Origin: Trileptium ribeirensis
Lineage: Eukaryota; Nematoda; Enoplea; Enoplida; Thoracostomopsidae
NCBI GenBank assembly: GCA_030248225.1
Contig: JASANE010012039.1
Coordinates: 1 to 64,000 of the forward strand
DNA length: 64,000 nt
Reading direction: 5' to 3'
Below, one piece after another: positions 1 to 9,156 of this stretch. The first letter of the stretch is position 1, and each line of letters opens with the position of its first letter. The notes beneath the pieces are model-generated. The model had not been told where the DNA came from. It ran no database searches and saw only the letters and a program-made list of their open reading frames with translations. The position numbers and the translations under genes are program-made.

Positions 1-390
1 GACGACGACATTCCAAACATTGCAATCGTATCACGATCGCACGCTGGTGCTGTTAAATCTGTTTTCGAAACTGCCTTTGGTTCGGAAAGCGGGACATGGA
101 CTGTTGAACCGGCAGGCGGATCTGGTTACAAATCGCTCCGCATTCTTAATAATACTGCAAAGCTTTACGTTCATACAACGGCAATCAAAAAGTGGGATAT
201 TTGTTCGGGAAATGCAATTTTGACTGCGGCTGGTGGACAAATGACCACGCTCGACGGTGACAAATTGACATATTTTGCGAATGATGACGTTAAAAACGAG
301 CGAGGAATTTTGGCGACACGAAATAGGATGCATTTTAGTTATTTGAATAAATTGGGAGATGCCTTTAAAGCCGATAGCGATCCTGCGTGA
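1..390 (+). CDS. BPNT2: C-terminal exon of a Golgi-resident PAP phosphatase (BPNT2/IMPAD1 type), 5'-truncated by the window edge
   Basis: The frame is open from base 1 to TGA at 388-390 (129 codons). It carries the inositol-monophosphatase family motif B as KKWDICSGNAIL followed by AAGGQMTTLDG, plus VSRSHAG and PAGGSGYKSL blocks characteristic of the C-terminal half of 3'(2'),5'-bisphosphate nucleotidases of the Golgi. In this family the WD aspartate binds catalytic metal, and the enzyme hydrolyses PAP, the by-product of sulfation, to AMP. The exon starts at or before the window edge, so its acceptor is not visible. Its strand is the oddity: exons for the rest of the same protein lie 1.7-6.4 kb away on the opposite strand, and no minus-strand copy of this exon is visible between 390 and 2047. 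It is either the end of a neighbouring paralogue or the inverted last exon of that gene. Family call is firm. Confidence 0.85.
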   Translation, partial: DDDIPNIAIVSRSHAGAVKSVFETAFGSESGTWTVEPAGGSGYKSLRILNNTAKLYVHTTAIKKWDICSGNAILTAAGGQMTTLDGDKLTYFANDDVKNERGILATRNRMHFSYLNKLGDAFKADSDPA

Positions 391-2046
391 GCTCTTCTAT
401 GTCAGTCAAAAAAATTGTATATGATTTAGTCGCTGTTATGTTTCATGGTTTCTTGGTGCAATATTATCGAATCTGGTTTGATCTGGATGTTAATAGTGAA
501 ATATTTGAATAATGATATTTTCCTATCGTATTGAATTGCACGGTTATTTATTCATCATTACAGTGAGTTACAGTGAAATATCGTTCATAACAGTGTTTTG
601 TTTTAATATTACGTATCCGTAACACTTAATTCCGGTCCGTAACAGTGGCACAGCACAGATAATTCTGGAATTTTTATTCTAACTGCGTTTAAATTTATGT
701 TATGCCGATTCTCTTAGTCAATATCCTTGATAACATTGCTAGATTTATCTAACGAACATTGTGTTACAGTAATAACTTTTATATTGCAGTAATTTTTATG
801 ACATTGATGTACGCTTACACAGAATGTCTATTTTTTAGCCGATGTTATAAAGTGTCTTCCCGACATGGCTGCTGTGTATTCGAACATTATAGTTATTGTA
901 CTCCTAGTAGACGTTTTCGGTATCTGTTAAATGGGTTCGACATTTGCGAGAAAAAAAATCAAAAAAATACGTTCACGTATACAGTGCTCTATACAAATGA
1001 CCGCTGCTTGCTCGCAACTTGCTCATGTGAAAATAGAAGTTTGTTTTGAAATGTTATAGATGTTTTTTTCTCGCTCGTAAGAGACAGTCAAACATCATTA
1101 ATCTGGCGAGTACTGTATAAAGAAATCAGCGGCACAAATGAATCTTGGTTATTTTAAAAGTAGTACAGTTTGGCGATATTTTGTCTGATGTATCCATCCT
1201 CATATTAATTTAATCATTATAGAAACAACATATTTATTTGAGCAGATAAGTATTTAAATTGTAAAAATCGAGCAAAATTTCATTGTGAGCTTTTGTAAAA
1301 AAATTAGCACTCATTTAATACTGAGTCAACTGTTGCACAGCCCACTATATTCGATATTAAAGTTACATGAAAATGCTATTTGATAGACTAAGTAGTAATG
1401 GTTGCAGCGTCAATTTAAGTGAGCTTTAGTGTTGCTGTGCTACTAGTCGTCGTGAGTGTTCAAAAAGAGATAGGAATATATCCAAGCCCAGAGATATCTG
1501 GTTTTATTAGGCATACCACAAACTAACTGATGAACTGTAATAGTGTACTTATACTCCACTCTGTGCATACAGTTACAATCAGAAGTGTACATAAAATGGA
1601 ACGCAGACGAAATCGAACGATAGCGCAGGCGATGGGTCTTCGTTTACACGAAATTCGTTAGGTTATATATACGCAAACTAACATTTCATTAAAATATTTT
1701 TTTTATTTTCACTCAAATCACAATCCGTTAAATTAAAAGAGAGCTAATGTTTTTATTAGTTTATTTTTATTTTAACGCCATCGAAATTGGTTAAATTATA
1801 TAATCGATGTCCGTTTAAACGGAAACAATCGAAATCGAGAGAAACTTCGTTCGATTTTGAGCACTTAATTCTGACTGTACCTTCATGCGATAACGTGAGT
1901 TTGAGAAATGTACTTAAACACACATGGCAGCCAAAATCCGCAATACTTATGAGATGCCGAATGAAAAAAGAACGAGCTCAAGGTTAATATTTAGCCCTTG
2001 CACATGCCCTGATATTGCAAAAGAGACAAGAGTATAAAATTCCAAC
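391..2046. other. Non-coding interval between the two opposed BPNT2 pieces
   Basis: AT-rich sequence with no convincing exon on either strand. If the phosphatase gene was split by an inversion, the right-hand breakpoint must lie here, because the last plus-strand exon ends at 390 and the last minus-strand exon ends near 2047. I see no transposon ends or long inverted repeats marking a breakpoint. A short open stretch ends in a GTGAGT-like site near 1894, but it lacks a start or acceptor and is not called. Confidence 0.5.
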
Positions 2047-2142
2047 CCGTTTCATCTTCAAACGGCCGATAAATGACTCCAAATTTGGGTTCTCCTTTTA
2101 CGGCAATACACACCATTGTAGTTACGTATTTTGTGAGATTTT
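2047..2142 (-). CDS. BPNT2: BPNT2 minus-strand gene, exon 4
   Basis: Read on the minus strand, a TGTTTTAG acceptor precedes 2142. The last base of exon 3 (G) plus AA restores a Glu codon, and the exon continues [18 protein letters not shown] then [13 protein letters not shown], the conserved block after the DPLDAT motif of the family. The 3' edge is uncertain: a GTTGGA donor at 2046 fits the family pattern T-A/G-W, but the frame stays open to a stop near 1991. The segment that normally follows (about 10-20 residues) and the WD-containing C-terminal exon are not found downstream on this strand. The gene therefore lacks its 3' end here unless the plus-strand exon at 1-390 belongs to it. Confidence 0.75.
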
Positions 2143-2689
2143 CTAAAACACAAAATAATTTAAACATTCTAAACAATACAAAATGTTTAATATAATTCCA
2201 TACTAGAGGGAAAAATGCTTTTAATGAACAAAAAAATCTCTTGAGTGCTCTGAAAAAACTGTACTTATCGCATGTATACAAATGGCTGTATTGAAAAAAT
2301 GTTTTCGTATTGCTTTATAATATGGAAATGGTTAAAAGCATATGCAACTGCCATAATCCCGTTACGTAATGAAAAATTGGGTTAATTTATGCGTTATTTA
2401 AGCACACTAATATTACGAAATGTAGTCTTGACAAAATAATTTTTTCAATAACGTAGCTGTTAAATTAATTGTGGACTAGCTTAGATTAAACATTTGTTGC
2501 GTAATCTTCGTTATTAGTTTAAATATAGCAAATGTGGTTGGCAACTAGTAGCTTGTCTCAAAGCCAATGTGATGAATCCTGAGTGTTAAATATGTAATTT
2601 AGGGAGACGGATACAACTTGCGTTGCCTTAATAATTAACGAGATATACCCACTTATTGCGTTTTTCGAAACTTACAATGTGCAGCTACA

Positions 2690-3240
2690 ATAGAGGCTTA
2701 TATATTGCTCTACAAAATTACCCGAAATTCACGCACATAGCTCGAGTGGTTCAGGAGATATTGTCATTTTCGTAGGCCTCCTGGACGCATTCAAAAACCC
2801 ATTTTTGTGAAACCCTGTATGGTAAATAATGAACACGGGTTACATCATCTGTATAAGCGTTATCCACAAAATGAGCCCAATATTCCCGTATAGCTCCAGC
2901 GGTTCAGGAGATATTGTCATTTTCGTGTATCCAATGAAGAACCCGTATTAGCCAAACCCTGCAGGGTAAAAATCAAAACGCCGTACATCTCATGCAGATA
3001 CAGCACTACAAAATGAACCCAATAACATTCATATATATAGAGCGGTTCAGGAGATATTGCCATTTTCGTGTATTTTGGGTCTCTTGGGCCTTTTTGAAAA
3101 CCTCTTTGTACCCTAATCCTGGACCCAGGGGTTTAAATTGTGCAAAAGCTTTATGTACAGTTTTATAGGACCTTAATTACTCTACAAAATGAACATGACT
3201 TGGCTGAAATATTTTCTTGGCGGTTGCTGAGATAAAAAAA
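2690..3240. repeat. Four diverged ~150 bp tandem units inside BPNT2 intron 3
   Basis: A recurring block reads roughly CTACAAAATGA-CCC, then GCGGTTCAGGAGATATTG and CATTTTCGTG. Copies start near 2710, 2863, 3006 and 3182, spaced 143-176 bp, the last much decayed. Short AAACCCTG-(T/C)A(T/G)GGTAA linkers separate them. A related stretch in inverse orientation lies near 56920-57000, so this is a dispersed family. It sits in the roughly 2.9 kb intron between exons 3 and 4. Confidence 0.6.
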
Positions 3241-5057
3241 GAATATGTTTTGGTTGACTCGACCGGAGCCCTTGCTACCCTTTTACGACCCGAAGGACTA
3301 GGAATCCGTTTTCTCGTCTAACTCAAGGAAATAAATAGACATTTTAAGCTTTCGAATGAGCTATCGCGCGAGTCATTCGGCTCAATCAAAGTTGATTTTA
3401 TGGATGTTACCCCCCAAAAAAGCCCCAGATAATGGACGAAGTCGAAATTTACCCCTCTGCCATTGAGAATTCTTCGCTACGCTCGTCTCACTCTATACTC
3501 AGAATCCAATAAGTATTTCTAGCAACGTAACCAGCCGCGAAAACTAGTAGCTCAGTCGAGATTGCAGAGTGAAGCATAGGGACATCTACGTCTTTTGCGT
3601 GCACAGCCAATCAGCTCTCGATAACGTACGTCGATATGCTATTTGTGGATATCACACAATACCACACAAGTTAGAACAACACTAACCCCGTGAATGTGTT
3701 TCCCATTCCTGAAAAACTCAAGTGGAAGCTATCAGCCGCTCAGGACTTCACAATAAACTTAGGAGCTTTGGGTCGAGAAACCTTGGGTGGCCATACCCCC
3801 GTACCCATGAAACCCTGGGTCGCGAACATTGATTCCAAACTTAATATAATTTCGGTCGAACCAGTAATTATGGTTAATACGTTTTAAACCATACGCCATA
3901 AATAGCTCCGTGAAATAATCAAGACATAATTTACGGAAATAGATATTTTGCAGCACCGAAAACATAAAAACGTTCCTGGGGCTAGCACACCTATCTAAAT
4001 TTGAGGCATCGAAAAAGAAACAAATTATAGTCTTGTCATTATCATGATAGTTGAATATCATACAACGCCAGTCACCCTATCAGTAATCTAAGTGACACAA
4101 AAATATGAAAAATGGGGAAATACTATGAAAAACTGTTTAGGGGTGCCAAATGATACCATAAAGATTTTTAACATTTCAGGTTAATTTTAACATCGAATCT
4201 GTGGATAATTCAAGACCGACATCACACCTAGACCTAGGCTGTTGAGTTAACAGCTGAGTCAACTAGTGATGAGCAGGGATATGGATCAACAGATTCAGAT
4301 ATCCGGGTAAAATTTGAGGGATATATAACGGATAATCTGGATATCAGGATATGCAAATCCGTATCCTAAAATTTCAAAACTTTATTTAAACTTCCAGACT
4401 GTATACCAGAATTTGCCATTAAGTACCACAACTCTATTTTACGATGTATTAAGGATTTGAGATATAAACACACATTTTACTTTTGATAAGATGCTTTCGC
4501 ATCAATATTTGCGTTATACGATGAGTCGAGAAGTAAGCCTATTTTACTGAACAATTTTTACTAAAAAACTGAGATAGACGATCTGGTGCGGTATTTAAAT
4601 TTATACTTAACGCAATTTCATTCAGTATACACTACAAATTGAAATATTTTGAGAATTTAGATAAGGGTGCCAAATAGCCGCTGTAGTCAACAGAAACCAG
4701 AAATGCGGGATTGTCCATAAGCCAACGATTTGCAAGTAAAGTCCAAATACTTTTAAATGTACATAATTTCTAACAAAAAGCGCAAGATTATAGCACCTGA
4801 AGTTTATTATTTTACATAAGGAATCTGCAGGACCACATACAACTCCACAAAGATTATTTTAAAATCTACGTATTCCCTGAACTTTCATGATATATTGTTA
4901 AAAAATTTTTCCGACTATGACATAGTCCTGAAAGCAATATATAATCAACCAACTAATGATAAATCATGGCATGCACAGTATTTTCCAGTTTTATGCAGAC
5001 CAATCTATCAAAAATTAAAAACTTTCAATTTTTTGGTTATCTATCAGTTCTACTAAC
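3241..5057. other. Rest of BPNT2 intron 3
   Basis: No recognisable gene. A plus-strand open stretch near 3690-3887 and its antisense partner carry no domain and no splice support. A cluster of GGATAT/GATATCC words at 4270-4370 is short and imperfect. Otherwise AT-rich and featureless. Confidence 0.4.
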
Positions 5058-5235
5058 CAGTAAACTCCTGTGTTGCGTCGAGCGGGTCAACCCACACAGC
5101 CAAATCTGAAAGATGAACTTTTTGAGACGGCAACGCGTCGAGTATGTCTTTGTAGCCACTCCATAATTCATAGGAGCTTTCCTTGTATGATTCTAGCACC
5201 GATGATTCGATCGATTGTTTTTCTTCCGAAACCAC
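5058..5235 (-). CDS. BPNT2: BPNT2 minus-strand gene, exon 3 (metal-binding DPLDAT motif)
   Basis: The exon starts at 5235 after a TTTTTAG acceptor and ends at 5058 before a GTTAGT donor (178 nt, leaving one base for exon 4). It encodes VVSEEKQSIE at the start and DLAVWVDPLDATQEFT at the end. The SEE pair and the DPLDAT motif are the metal-binding Glu/Asp sites of the lithium-sensitive phosphatase superfamily; the W-x-DPLDATQEF form is typical of the Golgi PAP phosphatase branch. Both edges keep the frame exactly with exons 2 and 4, which supports a functional splice structure rather than a processed copy. Confidence 0.88.
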
Positions 5236-5701
5236 CTAAAAATTTCTCCGTTTCAAGAAACAACCGTCAATGACAAAACTCTAAATGTACTTCGTTATAT
5301 ATGCTTGATTCGCATGTAACGTAAAATCTCATAACTAATGTGTTGAACATGCGTTTAGCAAATTTAGTTAACACATGGTTTATCAAAAAGGAATATCGTG
5401 CGGAAACGGAAATAATTATATAATTGCTCATAGAAATCGTTAAACATAATTAATGCTGAGATGCTGAAGGAGTCAACTGAGTGTGTTATTAATTCAACAC
5501 TCGATCTTTAATGTTAGCGCAATAAAACATTTTTCCAAAATTTTTATGCGCTAATTCCTGACGAAAACACAGAATCACGCACACAGACACGTAACAGATA
5601 ATTATTAAACATAACGTCTTTTCTGCCATAATATTACCCGTGGGTGCCGAAATATATTACCAAAACGCCACAACTCTTATTCAATACTAATGTGTATTAA
5701 C

Positions 5702-5896
5702 CTTGATTCCCGGAAATCGCGAAAGCGTATCAAGTATCACAGCATTTGATATTAAGTCCGCGCGCGTTAAAAGTTCCTTGGCGCCTTCTTTAGTTTTCCC
5801 TTTGGACTGAACATTGAGTTGTCCTTGTTCATCGTAAACTCGGCGAACGGCAATACCACCTCGCTGAGCAGCAAGAATGCTGTAACTGATGACATC
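5702..5896 (-). CDS. BPNT2: BPNT2 minus-strand gene, exon 2
   Basis: The acceptor TATATTTAG precedes 5896 and a GTTAAT donor follows 5702, giving 195 nt (65 codons, phase 0 at both ends). The product begins DVISYSILAAQRGGIAVRRV and contains SKGKTKEGAKELLTRADLIS, the family block in which the Lys/Arg-rich loop and the L-T-x-A/G-D segment precede the catalytic Glu. Length and order match the N-terminal third of Golgi PAP phosphatases directly after the membrane anchor. Donors in this gene favour GTT, useful when judging other exons in the window. Confidence 0.88.
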
Positions 5897-6657
5897 CTAA
5901 ATATATAGATAAAGCAAGTTGTAGGCAGCTGCGATTAGTGTGAAAGTTCGTACTAACTAGATTACTCCATATAATTTGATTTCAGGCATCAAACAATCTT
6001 ACAACAATTAATTTTTCACGCGTGAATAACTGCACAAAATGAAATTGAAATAACTTTATGCTAAATGAAATCAGAGTTTGTGTACAAATACACGTATAAA
6101 ATGAGATAAAATTATTTGATTCATACAAGAACGCCATAAAATTCCAAATTTAACGCACAACAATTCACAGTTATGAAACCATTAAGGGAAATCGTTATAC
6201 AACAACATTCGGCCAACGAACATCACCCAAATCAAAGGCCAGCTAAAAGAGCGCCTCCACAACAAGAAAGGCCGAGCATCAATTGCACTGAGTATACATA
6301 AGTCTTGAAAACTGCGGTCTTACAAAGTTGTTGTTATTAAATTACTAAACAGCACATTGCGTTTGTACAACTAAGTGTCAGGTAGTCTGAAAAATAGTAA
6401 TCTACAAAACATAAATTTTATAATATATAATTACTGTACACCTTCGTCGTGATTCGTGCTGTGAATTTAAAAAAATTGCGATTAGGATCATAATGGCAAA
6501 GTACCCATAAGTTTGACAAAATCAAATCAAACTTTATAGATATATATGCTTATACATTGTTCGAATACGTTTCGTGGTCGATACGTACACATTTCGCTCC
6601 GATACGGTTGGTAACCGCTACTACTCCTATACTCCATTCACTTGAACACAAACTTAC

Positions 6658-6786
6658 TTTTAAATCAATTTGAACATTAGGCAGTAAATGATATCCGTAC
6701 GGACCCCAAAGCAACCAAAATAAATAAATAAAAAATATTGCGGCTGCAACCATGCCCGCATTTCGAAAATTAATACTCAGCTGCAT
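6658..6786 (-). CDS. BPNT2: BPNT2 minus-strand gene, exon 1 (start codon and membrane anchor)
   Basis: ATG at 6786 opens 43 codons to a GTAAGT donor (6657-6652). The peptide MQLSINFRNAGMVAAAIFFI continues into YLFWLLWGPYGYH, a single hydrophobic segment (about residues 11-29) that fits the type II Golgi membrane anchor of this enzyme family, with the catalytic domain in the lumen clearing PAP left by sulfotransferases. Exon 1 ends ..VQIDLK and exon 2 begins DVISYS, contiguous in the family. The start is chosen because it is the first ATG before the hydrophobic segment and no upstream in-frame coding is visible. A MITE ends 82 bp upstream (6868), so the promoter or 5' leader is probably built partly from transposon sequence. 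Confidence 0.85.
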
Positions 6787-6867
6787 TACTTAGCAACTGC
6801 TGAAATACAATATACTAAATCCCGTATACATGGCTAAAATAACGTCTTGAAAGTTTCAGAAGATATA

Positions 6868-7196
6868 TGCAAGAGTAAACTTAAGATGCGCCCCCAACCA
6901 TCCTCTTTTGACACTATATACAAAACGTTGTTAGGGAACAAAACTCGAATTTCAACAGCCGTATCCAATTTCGACATTTTTCTGTTCCCTAACGCCATTA
7001 GCGAATGCAATTCGGTCCCTGTACTTTAACACCAGTGTGTTCGCGAACATTTTCAAGTTATAATGTATGGAATATGAAACGGACTAATTTCTGTTCTTTA
7101 ACGCAAAAATGAAATTTGTGTTCAGTGTACAACTGAATGGCAATCGCTTTTGTCAAAAGAGGATGGTAAGGGGCGCAGCTTAAGTTTACTCATGCA
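6868..7196. mobile_element. MITE family 1, copy 1, directly upstream of BPNT2
   Basis: Terminal inverted repeats of about 45 bp: left end TGCAAGAGTAAACTTAAG, then TGCGCCCC and CATCCTCTTTTGAC; the right end is its reverse complement, finishing GTTTACTCATGCA. A 3 bp target duplication ATA flanks it (6865-6867 and 7197-7199). No coding capacity. A second full copy with its own duplication is at 47251-47578. Superfamily is unclear from the ends; a 3 bp duplication is compatible with Harbinger-like or CACTA-like transposases. Confidence 0.85.
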
Positions 7197-7829
7197 ATAG
7201 TTAGACATTTAGGACAGAATTTTTTAAAGTTACTGTACAGGATTAACAACAAACACGTAGAATCAAACAGTGCAAAAATAGGATTATCTGGTGCGGCATC
7301 GGAACGTTCCTGTTAACCTCTTAAGACCGAAGTGTGACTTCTACAATTCTACAAATGTATATTTGTACTGCGTTGACCGTATAGGCCGTGCAGTAGCCCC
7401 GAATCGTTTTTTACAGATTTTGAAAAATTCAAAATTGAAAAACGGTAACGGTGAATAGGAACTCCTGATTGTTTTGCTTTGCGAAACGATGCAGTTTTTA
7501 AGAATCGGCTACTGATGGTAAGACGCCATTCCGCTTGCCCATTCGATTCTCACGCATAAAATTGTAAGTTAACGATTGAAGATTTTTACCTAATGTTAAT
7601 GTTTGAAAAATATTATGAATAATATTTATTACCTTTCTATACGTTTGGATGAAGAACTGCCCAGTTTACAAAGGTAGACAGAAGACCGCCAATAAACTAA
7701 GAAAAACATAATGGTGGAAATACGGTAAGGTTACCAATAATCAAAATAAATCTAAAACGTTAAAAATTTAAAACTGGGCTGAAAATCACACAATAGTTGA
7801 CATGGTTAAGCTTGTAGCTGTAATTTTTG
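7197..7829. other. Spacer between MITE and truncated retrotransposon
   Basis: AT-rich. One short open stretch ends in a GTAAGT-like site at 7563, but it is under 25 codons and has no recognisable product. Nothing else supported. Confidence 0.4.
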
Positions 7830-7834
7830 GGCCT

Positions 7835-8487
7835 TTCCTTGGGCGGGTTGATGATTGTTACGGGCATTTTCCCGGGGCATGTTCGTCAGCCCGAAAGGCA
7901 TTACGTTGAACTCGAACAATCCATTGTGACAGATGAACGCCGTTTTTTGTTCTGTTCGTTCATCGGTAGATCGGTACTAGGGTTGAAAATTACTTTGCTC
8001 CGCGTAAGACGTCCAACACTTCGTCGATTCGTGATAACGGAAAACTGTCACGCTCTGTGATTGAGTACAACATTCTGTAATCGGAACAGAATTTCTTCGA
8101 TCCGTCTTTCTAATTGGTCTGTACGATCGGTGATGCCCATGGGCTATAGAATCTTCTTATAACTCCTTGATCGAACATTTCTTGTACTTGTTCGCTCGCT
8201 TCGTTTCGGTCCACGTACGGTAGGCGTCTCAGTGGGTGTTGTACTGGTTTCTGGACTGTACTTTGAATGTAGTGTTCTGCGTGTGTATTGATACCAATAC
8301 CGAAGTCTGACTTTGAAAAAAACGTCTTGGTAGTTGTGGCCTTCTTCGTCAGTGACTGATTCCTCCAGGTCGATTTCGGTCGGGAGTTCGATACTGTTCT
8401 TGCTCGCTTTGGCGTGTTATTTGTTATTGAAATTGCTCGATCTTGAACCGTCATTGTTCTTTGTTTCTTGCATTTCTGTATCCACAA
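7835..8487 (-). pseudogene. Element A: N-terminal part of reverse transcriptase, broken
   Basis: The minus frame 8487-8110 ends with PLRRLPYVDRNEASEQVQEM, then FDQGVIRRFYSPWASPIV, the classic entry to Ty3/gypsy reverse transcriptase. Beyond a stop near 8110 the homology continues through KDGSKKFCSDYRMLYSITE and FPLSRIDEVLDVLRGA, then degenerates with further stops around 7900-8000. The element ends before the catalytic Y-x-D-D region. The family is clear; function is lost. Confidence 0.85.
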
Positions 8488-8810
8488 TTGATACCATTTG
8501 TGAATTCTTTATTTCTATTCCGCCAGTCCCCGATTTGATTATCGGTTTCCCTCTCTCCCCAATTTTTAACCAAATTGAATCTTTTTCCTTTCTTTTGCGT
8601 TCGGTTCCTTATTTGTTTTTTAAACCGATCGACTGCTCTTTGAGCTTTTTCTTCATCGACTACAGTTCAATTGTGTTTAGGTTACACACTGGTATTGTGA
8701 TGTTGCCTTCTTTTATTTTAGTGATACTATTTGATATTGAAACACATTTTTGGTTTTCGTTATAGGTTCCACTATTGCTGCGTCGACTTCCTTCGTTCTA
8801 TTCGAAATCT

Positions 8811-9032
8811 TTACTTCGATGAATTTTGCTGACCATGCTGTTTCTTTGAGCGGTGTTTAAAATACTTTTCGTATTGTTCTTCGCTGATGATCTTTATTTG
8901 TGATCCAGTATCGACTAGGCCTCGTAGCTTCTTATTCCCTATTGGATACGTGTCGATATAGTATTTTGACAGAACCGTTGGATCGTTACACGGTTCATGT
9001 TCTTCTGCTCTATCCACTTGGTTCACCTCCAC
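8811..9032 (-). pseudogene. Element A: retroviral-type aspartic protease
   Basis: The minus frame contains NKKLRGLVDTGSQIKIISEE: the DTG triad plus the following hydrophobic stretch is the active-site loop of retrotransposon pepsin-like proteases, which act as dimers and cut Gag-Pol. It lies between the zinc knuckle (upstream) and RT (downstream), the normal gypsy order. The segment linking it to RT (about 8488-8810) contains stops. Confidence 0.75.
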
Positions 9033-9156
9033 GAATATTTCTTTCTTTTCATCTGCCGAAATATCTTAGACTTTCTCGGGTTCTGTTTGTTCATTCTCAT
9101 TTCGTTCTACCCCACTTGAATTTGATGGTCGATTGTTCGTTCTTTCGTCTTGTGAA

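Noticed and set aside
1787..1987. Plus-strand frame ending near a GTGAGT site
   Set aside because: No ATG and no acceptor; basic composition without a recognisable family.
3690..3887. Plus-strand frame inside BPNT2 intron 3
   Set aside because: Begins at GTG, no splice sites, no domain; the opposite strand is equally open.
5626..5636. TAATATTAC nonanucleotide as a rolling-circle origin
   Set aside because: A single AT-rich 9-mer with no stem-loop or Rep gene; expected by chance.
8334..8765. 143-codon plus frame
   Set aside because: Shadow of the protease-RT linker and RT on the minus strand.
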